In this document: positions 5,757 through 6,216 of the stretch, in pieces
Layout: every line of letters begins with the position of its first letter
How positions within the stretch are numbered: position 1 is the first letter of the stretch
Assembly (NCBI GenBank): GCA_033722075.1
Contig: JAWVZU010000235.1
Span: 1 to 6,216, forward strand
DNA length: 6,216 nucleotides
Direction of reading: 5' to 3'
Source of the DNA: JAWVZU01 sp033722075
GTDB lineage: Bacteria; Pseudomonadota; Gammaproteobacteria; Xanthomonadales; SZUA-38
Notes under the pieces: model-generated
What the model was told of the DNA's origin: nothing
The model's input: only the letters and a program-made list of their open reading frames with translations
The model's database searches: none
Made by a program: the position numbers and the translations under genes

Positions 5757-6216
5757 ATGATCAAGAAAACCATGACAACAAGACGGTCTCGCCGCCGTGC
5801 ATCTTCGATAGCCGGCAGGGTCGGATTGCTCCTTGCCGGCCTGCTTCTGGGGACAGCGGCGCTGGCGCAGAGCGACTTTCGACGGGCCCAGGAATTGGCT
5901 TTCTCCGGCGAACGGGAAGCGGCGAGAGAACTTTGCTACGAGATCCTCTCCGAGAGTCCCGGCCACCTGGATGCACGCATCCTGCTCGGCAGAACCTATG
6001 CCTGGGACGGGCGCTACGAGGAGGCACGCAAGGAACTGGCATACGCGTTGCAGCAGCGTCCCGACTACACCGATGCGCGCAACGCGTTGGTCGACGTCGA
6101 GATGTGGGACGACAAATACGAGCGTGCACTGATGCTGCTTGACGCGGGCTTGGCCCGCAATCCGACCAACGCGGATTTTCTGTACAAGAAGGCCCGGGTT
6201 CTGCGTAAGCTCGAGC
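5757..6216 (+). CDS. Exported TPR-repeat protein, N-terminal 153 residues, YaiO-like
   Basis: The frame opens at ATG 5757 and runs off the window; an in-frame ATG at 5772 is an equally possible start, as neither has a strong ribosome binding site. Residues 9-14 are almost all Arg, followed by a Leu/Gly/Ala-rich core and an ALA-Q site at 35-38, giving a clear Sec signal peptide cleaved near Ala37. The mature part reads as 34-residue tetratricopeptide repeats at about 39-72, 73-106 and 107-140, with a fourth starting at 141. Each has the expected small/aromatic pattern and ends 'P.(h/y/n).D'. The second repeat, with LLGRTYAWDGRYEEA (76-90), strongly resembles the N-terminal half of YaiO-family outer-membrane proteins, where TPRs precede a beta-barrel. 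Such proteins are often associated with surface polysaccharide loci. The barrel would lie beyond the window, so a purely periplasmic TPR protein remains possible. The gene is probably transcribed separately from the fusion gene. Confidence 0.85.
   Translation, partial: MIKKTMTTRRSRRRASSIAGRVGLLLAGLLLGTAALAQSDFRRAQELAFSGEREAARELCYEILSESPGHLDARILLGRTYAWDGRYEEARKELAYALQQRPDYTDARNALVDVEMWDDKYERALMLLDAGLARNPTNADFLYKKARVLRKLE

Noticed and set aside
5666..6142. Plus-strand frame of 158 codons overlapping the TPR gene
   Set aside because: It has no signal peptide or repeats, whereas the frame from 5757 gives a clean signal peptide and 34-residue TPR periodicity.

Overview
This is a gene-dense, high-GC bacterial stretch. 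Every gene I can support lies on the + strand. Codon choice (G/C-rich third positions), start/stop overlaps, a TPMT-type methyltransferase, an exported PHB-depolymerase-family esterase and a YaiO-like TPR protein fit a proteobacterium, most likely a free-living gammaproteobacterium. That placement is an inference from gene content; no taxonomic marker is present.

Region 1 (1-1882) is a compact acyl-chain metabolism operon. It holds the tail of a hotdog-fold (MaoC-like) protein, a crotonase-superfamily enzyme and a secreted PHB-depolymerase-like esterase. The three are joined by 4-base GTGA and ATGA overlaps, so they are probably co-transcribed and translationally coupled. Region 2 (1899-2519) is a thiopurine S-methyltransferase-type gene 16 bases downstream, which may belong to the same transcript.

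Region 3 (2520-2671) is a short leader with no clear gene. It has an 11-base perfect inverted repeat, a tandem 9-base repeat and a weak -10-like box. It precedes the most striking gene, a roughly 981-residue membrane protein (2672-5617). This protein joins three N-terminal membrane helices, about 620 soluble residues that read as five tandem copies of a dual-specificity-phosphatase-like unit, and a C-terminal polytopic kinase domain of the dolichol/phytol/farnesol kinase (SEC59/VTE5/Dgk1) type. Only the first phosphatase-like unit keeps a CX5R active site. Charge distribution suggests that the phosphatase-like part is periplasmic and the kinase motifs cytoplasmic. One polypeptide may therefore phosphorylate a membrane lipid on one face and bind or dephosphorylate a phospholipid on the other. 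This is the best candidate here for an undescribed system.

Region 4 (5618-5756) is a 139-base gap with a 7-base perfect inverted repeat bracketing a weak extended -10-like box. Region 5 (5757-end) is the start of an exported TPR protein resembling the N-terminal half of YaiO-family outer-membrane proteins. It runs off the window. I saw no RNA genes, CRISPR arrays, insertion sequences or convincing intrinsic terminators.
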